Of a stretch of DNA of 64,000 nt, positions 22,901 through 35,196 are shown in pieces. This stretch comes from Coffea arabica (taxonomy: Eukaryota; Streptophyta; Magnoliopsida; Gentianales; Rubiaceae). Numbering within the stretch: position 1 is the stretch's first letter; each line of letters starts with the position of its first letter. The stretch covers positions 7,262,501 through 7,326,500 of the forward strand of contig NC_092323.1 in assembly GCF_036785885.1 (NCBI RefSeq), in the 5' to 3' direction. Position numbers and translations under genes: made by a program. A model generated the notes under the pieces. That model made no database searches, was not told the DNA's origin, and was given only the letters and a program-made list of their open reading frames with translations.

Positions 22901-23654
22901 ATATAACTTTTCCCTATCAATTAAGAAAAAAAAAAGGGGAAAAATCTATAGCACGGTTAATAACCAAAAAAATATATATATATAGACCTGCACTTCTTCA
23001 ATGGCAGCACGAAGCTCAGAGCTGTCCTTAACGGACTTGAGGTGATTGATTGCTCCCCAAACCACAGTAATCCTATCAATTATCTTCTCTAATGGCTCCA
23101 CCAATTTGGGCCACGTCGGCTCCACCGTCTTCTCCAATTCCTCCAATTCTCCCTCCTGCATATACATGCATTGAATCATCTCGTTTGTTAAATCAAATAA
23201 ATGAATAAATATGGTGTTAATTTCTTCAAATTTTGAAAGCACGTACGAGTTCCTTCAGCAAAGCGCGGATGCCAGGAAGGACGTGCTCGGCCTCAATCGA
23301 ATCAAACGGCGGGAAATTGAAGTCCGTTAGAAGAGGATTCTTGTCGCCGACGGAGGTCATTCCGGAAGGAGGTTGGGAGACGGTGGATTTTGACGGTGAT
23401 GCAGCGGCGAATGATCGGACGGTGGTTGTTGACCTGGTAGAGGTTTTGGCTGACCAGTGGAGACTGTGCAGGCAGAGCAAGAAAGAGGAAGACCAGAGAG
23501 GACAGGGCGGGGATTTGGGAAGTTGGGTGGGGTAGTATTTGGGAAGAGAAAGAGAAGAAGCTTTTAAGCAAAATGGCTGGGATCGAAAGTGACGAGCTGC
23601 TACTGCTAGCGCCGGATACTGAAGCGAGCAAGAAAGAGTGAAGCGGGTAGCCAT
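16982..23654 (-). CDS. OOP: Organellar oligopeptidase A (M3A metallopeptidase, OOP/TOP1)
   Basis: Sixteen minus-strand exons join to 799 aa: 23654-23247, 23155-22988, 22850-22727, 22008-21932, 21446-21303, 21206-20976, 20897-20807, 20270-20149, 19859-19752, 19665-19420, 18657-18512, 18143-18026, 17825-17634, 17474-17409, 17250-17179, 17068-16982. All introns are GT-AG and in phase. The zinc motif HEFGH is at 579-583, with the further ligand E609 in [21 protein letters not shown] and [17 protein letters not shown] are typical of the thimet oligopeptidase/OpdA family. A Ser- and Arg-rich N-terminus of about 100 residues looks like a dual chloroplast/mitochondrial transit peptide. The cytosolic paralogue lacks it, which favours OOP. 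The enzyme degrades short peptides, including cleaved presequences, in mitochondria and chloroplasts. Its ATG lies only 176 bp from a hAT MITE. Confidence 0.95.
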
Positions 23655-23830
23655 GAGGAGTATGCTTAGCGCTATGATAAGGAGAATGGAGCCGTAAAGG
23701 GCTCGGCTTGGTCCGGATGATGATGCATATAATACGGGTTTGGGTATTCTAGTCCTGTTTTGACTTATGGGTTTGGATTTGGGGACGGTCATTGCTTTGG
23801 TTTCTGAAGCTGCTGGTGCTGGATTGTGTT

Positions 23831-24691
23831 TAGGGATGGTAACGGGGGCGGGCACCCGCGGGGTACAAATGGGGCGGGGGATGGGGCAGGGCGGGGGCAA
23901 AATATTTACCCCCGCCTTAAAACGGGGCGGGGGATGGGGCAACATACATCCGTCCCATCCCCCGTGCCGTCCCCCGCATAAAAAAATATATATATATATA
24001 TAAATACACAAAATTAATAAAACCCCTAACTGTTCAAGGTATTTTTGGTTAGTGTTTGAGAATTCTTCCTCTCTCCTGTTAGTTCTCAAAAATGCTTGGA
24101 CATACGAGGAGAGTTTTGCTTTTCATATAGGCTTGCTTCTGATTTTTTTTTGCTTCATGTACTAGGCTTTTGTGTGCATAAATTTCTGAGTTGTTCAATC
24201 CTTTTAGATAGCCATGGATATAACTTATTATGGTGGGGGTCATCTTTAGTTGATTAGTTCAGGAGACCTGTGAATGCTATTACTTAATGGGAAAAGCTCT
24301 ATGTTGTTGTAAAGCTATGCTGTGGCTTTGGATATGAATCTCTAGCATCTTATGTACTAATACTCGTTTTACGGCAATTAAATGGTTTAAGATTTTAGTA
24401 TTATAAAAAAAAAAAAAAGATAGCCATGAATATATGTATAATGCTGAAATAACTCCAAATGATATATTTTGGTCAGGAGATGGGCTGGTAACTGAAAAGT
24501 CAAATATACATAGAGGGGCAATCAAGTGCAACCTAATAAAAAATTCAATGAATTATTGTAAATGAACATTTTATGATAAGTTGATTTCTTTTCTCGCGGG
24601 GAACCGCGGGGGATAGGGCGGGGGACGGGGAGAGTTATTTGACAACGGGGCGGGGGATGGGGAAGGAATCTCCGCCCCATTGCCATCCCTA
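23831..24691. mobile_element. Non-autonomous hAT element with 8-bp TSD
   Basis: The 861-bp element starts TAGGGATGG and ends CCATCCCTA. Both sides carry the 8-bp direct repeat ATTGTGTT (23823-23830 and 24692-24699), the hallmark of hAT insertion. Subterminal regions are packed with GGGGCGGGGGATGGGG-type repeats in inverted orientation at both ends (about 23840-23980 and 24595-24685), while the middle is AT-rich. There is no transposase. It lies in the promoter or leader region of the oligopeptidase gene. Confidence 0.9.
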
Positions 24692-24699
24692 ATTGTGTT

Positions 24700-26118
24700 T
24701 CTTTCTTCCGGCCTCAATTACTCTCCTCCTCCCGTCATCTCGTGTTAAATTGCGAGCTTGGACCGTACATAGAGACATTTTTGTTTACTACAAGTGATTT
24801 TTTAGTTTATATAGCTTATGGAGTACTACTACTTTTTAATTTTAGTGGAACCACCAATTGTTTTGTTTCCTTGACAGCTATTTTAGGATGGTTACTATTT
24901 TTAAATTGTAATTCATTCTCATTTTCCAATTTATTTTGAGGAAGATCTCACTTTATGACTTTATCTTTTATGTAAATGTTGTTTAAGTCAACTTGGTTTT
25001 TTTTTTTTTCGATAAGAGTTTATGTCAACTTGGTACGTTCCATTCCATTGCATCGTAGTAATTCAAAGATTGATAATAACTTAGACTATCAAATTATGAG
25101 TGTATTTTGGATAGTAGATTATTTTAGATAATTTTTTGAAAAAAACAGTGTAGGAATTTTTTAATATGATATATGTGAAATAAAAGATTAATTGAAAAAA
25201 AATGTTGATAATGAAAGCAAATAAATTTTGACAAATAATTCACTCGACAACTACAGGGAAATGTTATTTACATTCCATTTTTTGTTATTTGCACTTCTAC
25301 TATCATTTTTATTATATAGTTTTCATTTATTAGACTATATGATATAACAAATGATTGGAGTACAAATAACAAAATGATGAGAGTGCAAATAACATTATAA
25401 ATTTTCTCCTCCTTATCCTTCTTCACATTTTGGGAATTCAAGTTTGTGATGGGGTGTCATTAATTTCTGAATCAGTTCCCAAAACATTCCTCCAAAGAAG
25501 AGAACACTGAAGTAAAATATCAACCATGCGTATAACACCAGAGCTAGGAAGAGAATGTACTTAATGTTAAAAACGGTTTTATTCTTTCTCAGCAATAGCT
25601 CCGCTAATATACATATACAGTTTGGTCAAGTGGGATTTGCTGGATTTCACGCATGAAAACCCCAAAATAGCTTGTAGCTTGACCTTTATACAGAATATCA
25701 TCATCTTTATCTTCATCTTGGACATCGGTGCCTGTCCAACTGAAAAGGTGAAAATGTTAAAATAGAGAAAAGAAAGAGAAGAGGAGATAAAAAACAATGC
25801 CACGGTAAATGTCAAACAGTTAACAGAACTATTAAACAGACAAAAGCTGTAGCATGCAGTTTGAAAAGGAGAAAAAGATGATCAAGCAAGTTCAAGACAG
25901 ACCTAAAACATAGACCATCAAGCAGCATCCAGGGAAAGACTCAGATTTGTTACAACTATGTGTGGACAACTTTCTAGTTATGCATTGTGCATGGCTTGCC
26001 AAACTCGATGATATATGTTAACTTTTGCACAATTAAAGGGGACATTCAATCACTGAAACTAAAACCAGAAACTCTCAGAAAACTGCACATGCCTGGCTTA
26101 GCATGCAGATTCAGTTCC
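24700..26118. other. Intergenic region downstream of SHMT
   Basis: The part nearest 26118 is the SHMT 3' UTR. The rest is AT-rich. A minus-strand stretch at 25413-25815 holds two hydrophobic open frames joined by plausible splice signals, but no family was recognised, so no gene is called. Confidence 0.5.
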
Positions 26119-29100
26119 TCAATCTTTGTACTTCATAGTTTCTTTATCAAACCCAATTGTTGGAAATTGTTTGGCATACTCCTCCACATCATGACGGAGT
26201 TTTGCTACCTCAGATTGTGCAGCACTGGACTGTAAGGTGGCCAAAAAGTCCTTCAACTTCGTCCCTGAAAATTAAGAGGAGGAAGACAACATTAAAAGGA
26301 AGGATAAAAATTCAACAGAGAGTGAAAAGAAAAGAGGGAGTATTGGAAGGGAGGGGGGAGGATGGGGAATACCCCTAGCAATATTACATTACATATATTA
26401 CTTCTAAAATATTGTTGCACTTTGATAGCACAGTCAAACCAAGAAGTGAGTCACAGAGAACCCAGTAACAAACAAGTCTCCTGGGTTTGAATAAGATAAT
26501 CATAAAGCTAGCTCCCAATAAGAGAATGAGCACAAGCACCAAACAGTAATTAAACTCAGGTTCTGAAAGAAAAGAAATCATGATACAACAACACACACCT
26601 TTGGTTTGGCCCTTTATTTTAACAGCCAACTGCACTGCAGCATCAAAGAACTCTGCAACTTTGACAAAATCCTCTTCTACAAATCCCCTGGAAGTTAGAG
26701 CGGGAGTTCCTGAGGCAGAAAAGTTCATCACTTGATTATGCTCAAGAGAATATTAATAGATAGTCACCTCATATTGCAAACTTAAAACAAAGAAAATGGA
26801 AAACTCTACCCATCCTGATGCCACCAGGAACCATGGCAGACACATCTCCAGGCACAGTGTTTTTGTTAGCTGCAATATGAACAGCTTCTAATACCTTTTC
26901 AACTCTGGAACCATCAATTCCCTGCAGAAATCAGGATTTTGAAAAATTAGTGAACCATAATATAAAGAAAGAAAATCGTGCAAATACATGAAAGTAGCTT
27001 ATTTCGTAGTATCTTCAAAGAACAATAAAAATTCCTTTCAGAAACTGCTCAAAGCAAGAGAGAGAGAGAGACAGACCCCTGCTAATACTCATAAAATTTT
27101 GCAAAAAGAATATTTGGGTAATAATTTCTCTAAAAACTTCAATGGAACATAGAGGAATTGAATGTAAGTTCTCTTCATTACCTTGTTTTTTAGGTTCACC
27201 AAGACCAAGTGGTTCTCTGTTCCACCAGATACAAGTTCATAGCCCTTCTCAACCAAAGTCTGCGTAGCTAGACAAGCTTCAGTGCTCAATAATTGCAGCA
27301 TGTAATAGAATATTGTGACTTGACAATTATGGTTCATTGTATATCTGGAACTGAAATATTAATAATCTCTCGCATCAGTTGCTAGTTCCAAATGCTCATA
27401 ATCATTACCTGGGCAAACTTTGAGCAGTTACTAAGTACTTGTTCCTGGTAAGCTCTGTATTCTGCAGACTGTGCCTGCATTAGATATAAAACCAGAATAT
27501 ACCAGAGTCATTTCATATTCCAGGGATGATAACCTAAAGTAAATCGGCTTCTTTGAAAGATAACCCACTCATTACCAAGAAGAAGATGTGATAAATAACA
27601 AGATTTACTTCAAGAACATTTGGTTTCATTAGTATCTCCTAACTCATTAATGCTTCAATACTATGGCCAATTATGTTCTTTCCTTTTAATGCATCTGAAG
27701 TTCAGACATGTTGTTAACCAATCATCAGTACCTGTTTCAGAGCTACAGCCAGGCCTGTAATTGTGTGGTTGTGGGGGCCGCCTTGAAGTCCAGGAAAGAC
27801 AGCTTGGTTGATTTTGTCTTCATAGTCGTACAAGACCTACATGAAGAACTCAGGTTATCAGTATTTACTTTTTCTCCTCCATGTCAGATATTCAACAAAA
27901 CTTAAGCATCAGGGGCTTGAGGATGAGAAAGGCAGAGAGCTTGAAGTGTAAAAAGGTCATACAGTGATTTTACATTTTTTTTTCCCATGAAAACTGACCT
28001 CTTGTCCTTGTTTGTTGATTTCTTTCACACCCTTTCTGAAGAAAATCATGGCACCACGAGGTCCCCGGAGTGACTTGTGTGTTGTGGTAGTAACAACATC
28101 TGCATAATCAAATGGAGATGGAATAACTCCAGCTGCAACTAATCCGCTAATGTGTGCCATATCTGCCAAAAGTATAGCTTTCTGTTTGTCACAAACCTGT
28201 CAAATTCAAGAAAAGATGAGTTTCCAAGGTTTTTTATCGCCGTGTCATCCTGCCATAAGGCACTCTGAAATTAAAGTCAAGAAGTTCCCTCATATTAAAA
28301 TAACCTTTGCTATTCTACCTTGCGAATACGTGCATAATCATAGAGACGGGCATAAGCACTAGCACCAGCAACTATCAGTTTTGGTCTGAACAGTACTGCA
28401 CTTTTTTCTAGCTGCATTTCAGAGATCAACAGTCAAGTAATGCTTGTATTATAGAGCTTATCCTCCATGATGGTATATTAGAAAAAATCTCAAATTAGCA
28501 AATTGAACTAGAGATATTTTGGCATGCTGGCTACACTCCTGTGCTACCAAGTGCAAAAGCAAGAAAAAGAAAGTGAAATTATCTTTCTTCAAAGCAGTCA
28601 AAGGTAATGAATAAAGAAGTTTCCAGTATTGCACTTTCCTGTTGCATCAATATAAGCATGAATACCAATCTTAAACTGCACATTTTTAGAGACAATGGTC
28701 TGTGAATGTAAAAGTTCCATAATTCTATTAAATCTCACTCGCCGATGACCAGAAGTTTTCATCATTCAATGTAATCAATTGGATCAGCAAGACTAAGTTG
28801 CACAATGCTGCATCTTAACAAATATCCAGCGGGATTAAGCAGTGTGGACAATATAAATCAAAAGCCAAAATAAAGATCCATCATAGCAAGAAACAGGAAC
28901 TTTACCTGGTCATAGTCAATATAGCCAGTGCTCTCTTTCAATCTGTATGGCATGGTCTCAAAAAAGATAGAAACTGCAGATATCTTCTTTGTGTCAGTCT
29001 GTGGCCATTCAAGAGATGAAACCATCAATTGCAGATTCATATGATTATAATTGAGTGATGCTATAAATGATGAAGGCATCCTCAAAGCACAGAAGAAAGT

Positions 29101-31612
29101 CATTAAAAAAAATTCATGCCAATAACCATGTAGATGTGAAAGTATTTTCTAGGAACTACAAAGCCTAGAAAGCCTAGTCTGTCAAATGGAATTTAATGTC
29201 TGTCAAATGTTGCATCACAGAGAAGAGGATCATTATCACACAAAAACTTACATTTTAACTTTTGCAACATGAATTGTTATGCACTGAAAGTACTCATATT
29301 GTCTTAGCATCTTTTGGCTAAAAACAAAAGTACATCGAGATTGCAAAGTGTTACTCAAAAATCAAAGGTAAAATGGGACGCTTACACTAAGCAAGACATT
29401 AGGTCACCAAAAAGTTCCTTTTTCATCTGTTGGACTGACATCATCAAGTTGCAGGTGCGAGTCATGAAGTCATAGTAGCAGATTGTCCAGTAGGCAAAGA
29501 TTTTGTTACATAGCCAACAGTGATATTTAAGCCAAACATCAACTCAACAAACTATGAAAAGTAGGAAAGGAAAAACAGTTTCTGCAGTACCAACAAAACT
29601 GCAGTTGCATTACTAACATAGTATCACCAAGAAAAAAGTTCCAAGAACCACATGTGACTGGCAAAGGATAATGCATCTAGAACTCTGGACTCCATTGAAT
29701 AAGTACAGGGTAGGAACAAAACTTTGCACTTGGACCCAGACAGACATTTGTAAAGAAAAAGATGTGAGGGAGAGAGAGAGGAACCTGATATCCATGAGAA
29801 AGATGCCCACCATGTGGAAGATCAAGTGCCATGATTCTTTCATGAGGTTTCAATAATGCAGTATAAACCTGAAAATTAGACGGAGACCCTGATAGAGGCT
29901 GCACGTTAACTGCACCAGAAAATGTAAGCATCAATGGTGTTTGGTTCCACTATTGCAGTAATCATACTTGCTTTTATTTTTCTTGCTAAATGAATGTTTA
30001 AAATTCCAAACATTTCAAGTTTCCTTGGATGTTTACAACTCCATAGTGCCATTACTGAAGAGACACCAGAACTACTATCCTTCAAGATGTTATGCAACAC
30101 GCCATAACTACCTAGAGAAGTTGACATGAACCATCCAGATTGACACTCTAATCTTTTGAAGTTTTTGATAAAGATTAATAGTTGGTTGATGATCTATTTA
30201 AAGAAACAGAAGCAACTTCTGAGAGCAAAATAGAATTTCAAATATTTTAGGAATTCTATTGAATTAACGCTGCAATTACCTCCCCATTTAGCTGGATCCA
30301 ACCTGAACGCTTCAAGAGCACGCTTCTGGCACAAGGTTTCTGCCATGTCAATGTACCTGAAAATAAAGCATCCAGTAAATCTCTAGGAATTGGAATGTTG
30401 CTAAAGTCCAGACTCAAACTTGGAAAAGGACTGACAAATTGCAGCAATTATGTTAAAACTAACTAATATCTGCAGGATGGAAATATATGCTCCCCAGCAC
30501 ACAAGAATCCTGGGAGAAAGAAAAAAATAATGGAAGCGCATGGAAGCATTCTGCATACTCATTTCCTCCATAATATCTAGCACCTGGGTATCCTTCACTG
30601 TATTTGTTAGTCATGATAGACCCAACTGCTTGCATAACAGAGACAGAAGTGAAATTCTCTGAAGGGATGAGTTCAAGTCCCTGCACATATGAAGTACAAA
30701 CTCCAGTAAGATATCAAGTTCCATAGAATAGTTGGAACTTTAATTTGAAAGTTTTATTGAGAAACTTAATCTACATCCAAATTTCAAATGTTGATCAAAC
30801 AAACTAGTTAATTATAAGAAATTAAGGAAGCAGAGACGGAAATAGTGAATCTCTATCAAATTTTTTTCAGGAAGCAAAATGAAAGCACACAACATAGATG
30901 CTACTAGCAGTCTATTAGCAAAAGTCTTTTCATCCCACTTCACAACTCTTTGAGCTGTGCACTGCAAGAAATGAAGACAACTTGCAAACTCTTTCTATGG
31001 TCTTGCATGCTCAAGTCTCAAACTTTACAGCATGGTTAGACCGCAAAAATCCATCCATTCGTGACCCAAGATTAAATTTTATCTAATACAAAAATCAGAA
31101 CTTGAATCCATTTACTGGTAAAGCAAGAGATAAATAAGAAATACTATGCAGCCTTTGTAAAGAGGGCATAAAAGCAAACCTTCCATTGCCTGGCTTTCTC
31201 GAGCTCAATAATGTCAGTGACTTCTGGATCAACCACGTGTAGGGGAGCATTCAGCTGCTTTGGCCACTGAAGATTTCACAATCTCGTGTCAATATAAACG
31301 TATACGGAGTCCCAATTCGTGTTCATCAAAATTTGTTAAACTCTTATCACCAATCCTGGGATAAATAACAAAGCTTACAGTAACGCCAGACTTCTCCTTG
31401 TCATAAACGGCTTCATTAGGCAAAGAGGACTGCAGTACAAAACAGAATCATATAAATTCAGCCCTGCAAAAATTTAGCCAGAAGAAAATCGAAAAATGGA
31501 AAAAACCAAAACCCGAAGTGACCATGTAATAGAGAGAGCCGCCATTGTAGAGGCGCTTAATGGGTTTGTCGACAACTGAAGAGAGCCTGCGAAGAGCCAT
31601 CGCCATTGCCAT
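26119..31612 (-). CDS. SHM: Serine hydroxymethyltransferase, mitochondrial
   Basis: Fifteen minus-strand exons join to 517 aa, the usual length of the plant mitochondrial enzyme: 31612-31523, 31429-31379, 31266-31180, 30680-30559, 30356-30280, 29909-29785, 28998-28906, 28411-28319, 28196-27999, 27836-27732, 27474-27409, 27259-27182, 26921-26810, 26709-26599, 26264-26119. The Arg-rich start [17 protein letters not shown] is a mitochondrial presequence. [49 protein letters not shown] and the PLP-lysine motif [13 protein letters not shown] (K287) are all intact. The enzyme is PLP-dependent and interconverts serine and glycine with tetrahydrofolate. Beside glycine decarboxylase it supports photorespiration. 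Three in-frame ATGs (31612, 31606, 31600) are close together; the first was chosen. No defects were seen. Confidence 0.96.
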
Positions 31613-31697
31613 CTTCCTCCTTTGTGTGTCTCTCTCTCTCTCTTCTTACTCTGCTTATCTACTATACATGCAAATTGCAGACGCACGCAGGCATCCA

Positions 31698-31730
<33 letters not shown>

Positions 31731-34700
31731 AACTCAGCCCACTGTCTCTGTCTCGTTTTGTTGTGGGATGGGATGGGATGGGGATCATTCATGGGAGATT
31801 TGATTTTGGGTGGTGGAAGAAAATTTTGAAATATTTCTGGTGCTTGTCGCGTTATGGGCTTATGGCTGTTGCTGCTACTAGCATTTCCATATTTCTGTTT
31901 TTAATTCTAAACCAAAGAGAGATCAGAAAAAATTAGCATTCGAGCAAAAATCAAAACCGGATGAATCTATTTTTACTGCTTGAGATTCCGCCTACGAGTA
32001 TTAGTTATCCCCTCACCATTTTGTGATGTGAGTGAATTAGTGGTAGGAATAATTCATTGTAATTAATTTGCATTGTCTCAATCGCACTATTACGTGTTGC
32101 CCTTTTTACTGACAATGGCGAAAGTAATACAATTAATTCACAAATGGTGAAATTACAACTAAACTCACAAAGGGTAGGAGAAGAAGAAACTAGTGAGACT
32201 TGAACGTTTGGATTTTTTGCAACTAAACTCAGGTGATATTAACACATCATCTACCGGATTTTCTCAAAAAGTTTTTTGTCAAAAAACGTAACAGCAAAGG
32301 TAAATTATTTCGCCTAAATAACACTAGTAACAACTAGCTAGATTAGTAATTGCCAAAATAAATAAGTATTAATATTATTATATAGAAAACAACTAGTTAG
32401 ATTATGAAGTGCTGCTTTAATTTGTATGAATATCTGGAATTTCTGTTTCAGAGTTTTTATTTATTTATTTATTTATTTTGGTTTTTCGGGTTAGCGTAGG
32501 TAAGCAAGATAATCACACCAAAATCAGCCATGAAAGCCCTATCCAGAATGGAACACTTCTTAGCCACAAACCACAGAGTTCATCCAATTCCAGTTTGCCT
32601 TGTTGACTCATTGGTTCTTTGCTCCTGTCAATATAATTTTGAAATGAAACTCACATTTTTGGGCCTAATGGGATGGGCCTCTCATGTATGTAGCTGGACC
32701 TAGACCTTCCAAGTAAAAAAATGTCTTTGCATCTAGTGATGAATTTGTTAAGCGTGAAGAGCATTTTGCGGGTTCCAAGCGAGTCCAGCCCTTTCCATGA
32801 TTCCATCGTTGAGCTCCTAGGCATCTGGCGGCAAAGGCGTGTTGGCCTGAAGAGGCATTCGAAAGGTGCAGTGAGGCCAGCCTTTCCAGTTTCCATGAAT
32901 GTGGGCTTGATCAAGATTAGTCCACAAAAGCTAGACTAGTAGTCCTATCCCATCGTTGAGTTCTTCGGTTTTAGCGTCTCAACTCTCTCTCTCTCCCTCT
33001 CAACCCTCAAGGGTCCGCCTCGTCCCATGGTATTAAGAATGTAAATTTTTTTTTGAGCAAATTACTCTGATAACCACTAAATTTTTTCAATAGTCAAGAT
33101 TTGATCACTCAATTATTAATAATATGTTTTTACACACTGAACTATCAAAACTGTGAATCTTGAGTTATTCCGTCTCATTCCACCATCAACTCTACCTAAA
33201 AATCGGTACGATAATTGGGATGGAGGGAGTAGATATTCTACTGTTGCATGAGTCCTTAATATGAAGCCAATTATGGACGAAGGTGAAAGGGTCTAGCGGT
33301 AGGACAGGCGGCAGGGGTATCCGAAGAAGTTTGAGCATTGCAGGGTACAGAAATTGAGACGGATCACGGCAGCGAGAAAGGGACCTAACCGGGGAGCAGG
33401 ACGGTAAGTCCGTCCAAAATCAAGGGTATTTTCTTGTAAATGACCGATGAGATCCATTTTCCGGTTTGCCCATCCCTTCACAAGATGGAGGTCCAGGACA
33501 AGGAACCAAGGACCAAAGTCCCCAGAATATCAATTCTTCTGGCCGGCAGAGATCTTGTTTCAACTTTCAAGATCACATGTTCCCAAAAAAAAAAAAAAAA
33601 AGGCTCAAACGGCTATGTCGCGTTTCCTAATTCTCCATTTTAGTTCTTTTTAGTTCATAGTGTGGCTGTATCTACTAGAGGGTTGTAACCTTCGTACGTT
33701 TGTCAAAAAAGAAAAACGAAAAAAAAAATTCTTCTTTTTAGTCCCCTTTTTTTTTCCCAGTTTGATCGCCAATAATATTCTAGTCCTTGTTCCGCTTCCA
33801 TGTGCTTCCACTCACGCCTCATCAAACTAGCAGCGGTCGAGCTCACAAAAAGTCAGTTCCAGACCTATTAACTTAATCAAAAGGAGGTTATTAATATGAT
33901 TAGATATATATATTTTTTCTTAATCGCCATCTTTATTGCTCTTACACGTTCTGTTAGAATCTTTAACAACATACTTAGGTTAACGTTAATAATTGAGGAA
34001 AGAAGGTGAACCTAATTAAGATGGGGATTCATTATTTTGATTAGTGCTTAGATGCTCCTATTTCATAGGAACATGCAAATGCAATTTGTTAAGGAACAAA
34101 AAGGTTCAAAATAATCCTTATAAAATTTGATCTTTCAGTTTGCAGCAGCTGATGTTGGTAGGTAATTAAGCACTAACAAAAGCTTCATCTTTCTAATCAA
34201 CCAACCCTAACAACTTATTCAAATTGTCATTCATATTAATTTTATAGTTCCAACCGAAAAAAAAAATTAATAAGTAACTAATTATTCATTTCTTGTCTTA
34301 GCAACTTAATGTTTACAAGTTGCATGGAACCCCATTAAGGCAGTGGCGTGTCAGGTCACTGACAGATATCAGCCAAGTGGCTGAACCACACTTATCTATA
34401 GCGTAAGCAAGCATGATAATCTATCATTAATTGGGTCTTTAAGCAAGAAAGGATATTACATTGCTTACGCTTCATTAGACGGCATGCGAATTAGAATGCC
34501 AAACACATCATCATTAGCATATCTAACTCCAATTATCTAATCTTAGCAGAAAACAGATGGCCAAAAGGAAAAAAAAAAAAAAAAAAAAGAGAAAAGGAAA
34601 GGAAAGGAAAGGAAACATCAATTAGAGGACAAAAACTAAAAGGCGAAGAATATTATAGGCCCACATGACAGAGAACTTGTTCTGATTGGATAAACATTTC

Positions 34701-34878
34701 ACACCCACTGAAAAGCTATTGGTTGCAACAAAGACAGTACAGCGAACGAGGTTCAAGAGCATCTAATACTACCTTCTTTCTCTCCCATGGGTTGTCATTT
34801 GTAAAGACTAAAGAGTAAAGACTAGGTAGCTACAGAAACCAACCACATTTTCATTTTCCCGATCAAATTGAGAGACCA
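31613..34878. other. Intergenic region upstream of SHMT
   Basis: An AC microsatellite lies about 90 bp before the SHMT ATG. Further out there are a TTTA repeat (about 32457-32480), a CT-rich patch near 32984, and A runs (33584-33600, 34569-34588) with an AAGG tetranucleotide repeat behind the last. Short open frames such as 32721-32939 have no recognisable product. No gene is supported. Confidence 0.5.
31700..31728. repeat. (AC)n microsatellite in the SHMT leader/promoter
   Basis: About 14 uninterrupted AC units lie 88 bp upstream of the SHMT start codon, next to CT-rich DNA (31628-31650). On the coding strand this reads as GT repeats. It generates several spurious open frames in all three plus-strand frames. 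Confidence 0.9.
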
Positions 34879-35196
34879 ATGGGGGGTGATTTTATTCATC
34901 AGAAGTCATCTTACTTCTCCGGATGCATGTCTCCCTCGTGCGTTCCTGTACACGAAGAGTACTCCCGCATTGACATTGGCGACCATGGCAGCAATAGAAG
35001 AAGCAGCAGGAGATTGAAAAGGCTGATTAAGAAGCTTATGAGTGAGAGCAAGAGCATTTACGGGTCCAAACCTATAAGCTTCCATTATGATGCCGTTAGC
35101 TACTCGCAGAATTTTGATGAGGGATGCCACAAAGATGAATATCCAAGGTGCCAGCAAGTGTTTCAAGAATTTAGATGCCATGTACAGCACAAGTAA
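34879..35196 (+). CDS. Small basic plant protein with SYSQNFD motif, function unknown
   Basis: A single open frame encodes 105 residues. The start MGGDFIHQKSSYFSGCMSP leads into the motif SCVPVHEEYSRID. A basic segment RRSSRRLKRLIKKLM (about residues 40-54) follows, then GSKPISFHYDAVSYSQNFDE. Proteins with this layout (cysteine-containing N-terminus, Arg/Lys cluster, F-x-YD-x-x-SYS-x-NFD near the C-terminus) form a small plant family that I recognise only as uncharacterised and possibly stress-responsive; that association is from memory. The basic cluster could be a nuclear localisation signal. No signal peptide or membrane helix is visible. It appears intronless and stands alone between SHMT and the MADS gene. 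A possible frame on the opposite strand (34906-35190) is its shadow. Confidence 0.75.
   Translation: MGGDFIHQKSSYFSGCMSPSCVPVHEEYSRIDIGDHGSNRRSSRRLKRLIKKLMSESKSIYGSKPISFHYDAVSYSQNFDEGCHKDEYPRCQQVFQEFRCHVQHK

Noticed and set aside
23655-24089. Long N-terminal extension of the oligopeptidase frame upstream of 23654
   Set aside because: The open frame continues by chance into the promoter and the hAT element (low-complexity and GC-rich translation); the transit-peptide-like start [12 protein letters not shown] at 23654 fits the family.
25413-25815. Two hydrophobic minus-strand frames with plausible splice sites, downstream of SHMT
   Set aside because: No family resemblance and no complete gene model could be built; it may be the SHMT 3' region or chance.
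31560-31936. Three overlapping plus-strand open frames across the AC microsatellite
   Set aside because: They exist because a dinucleotide repeat lacks stops in all frames; they are antisense to the SHMT leader and encode low-complexity sequence.
32651-32939. Overlapping open frames on both strands (72 and 87 aa)
   Set aside because: No recognisable protein on either strand and no splice or promoter context.
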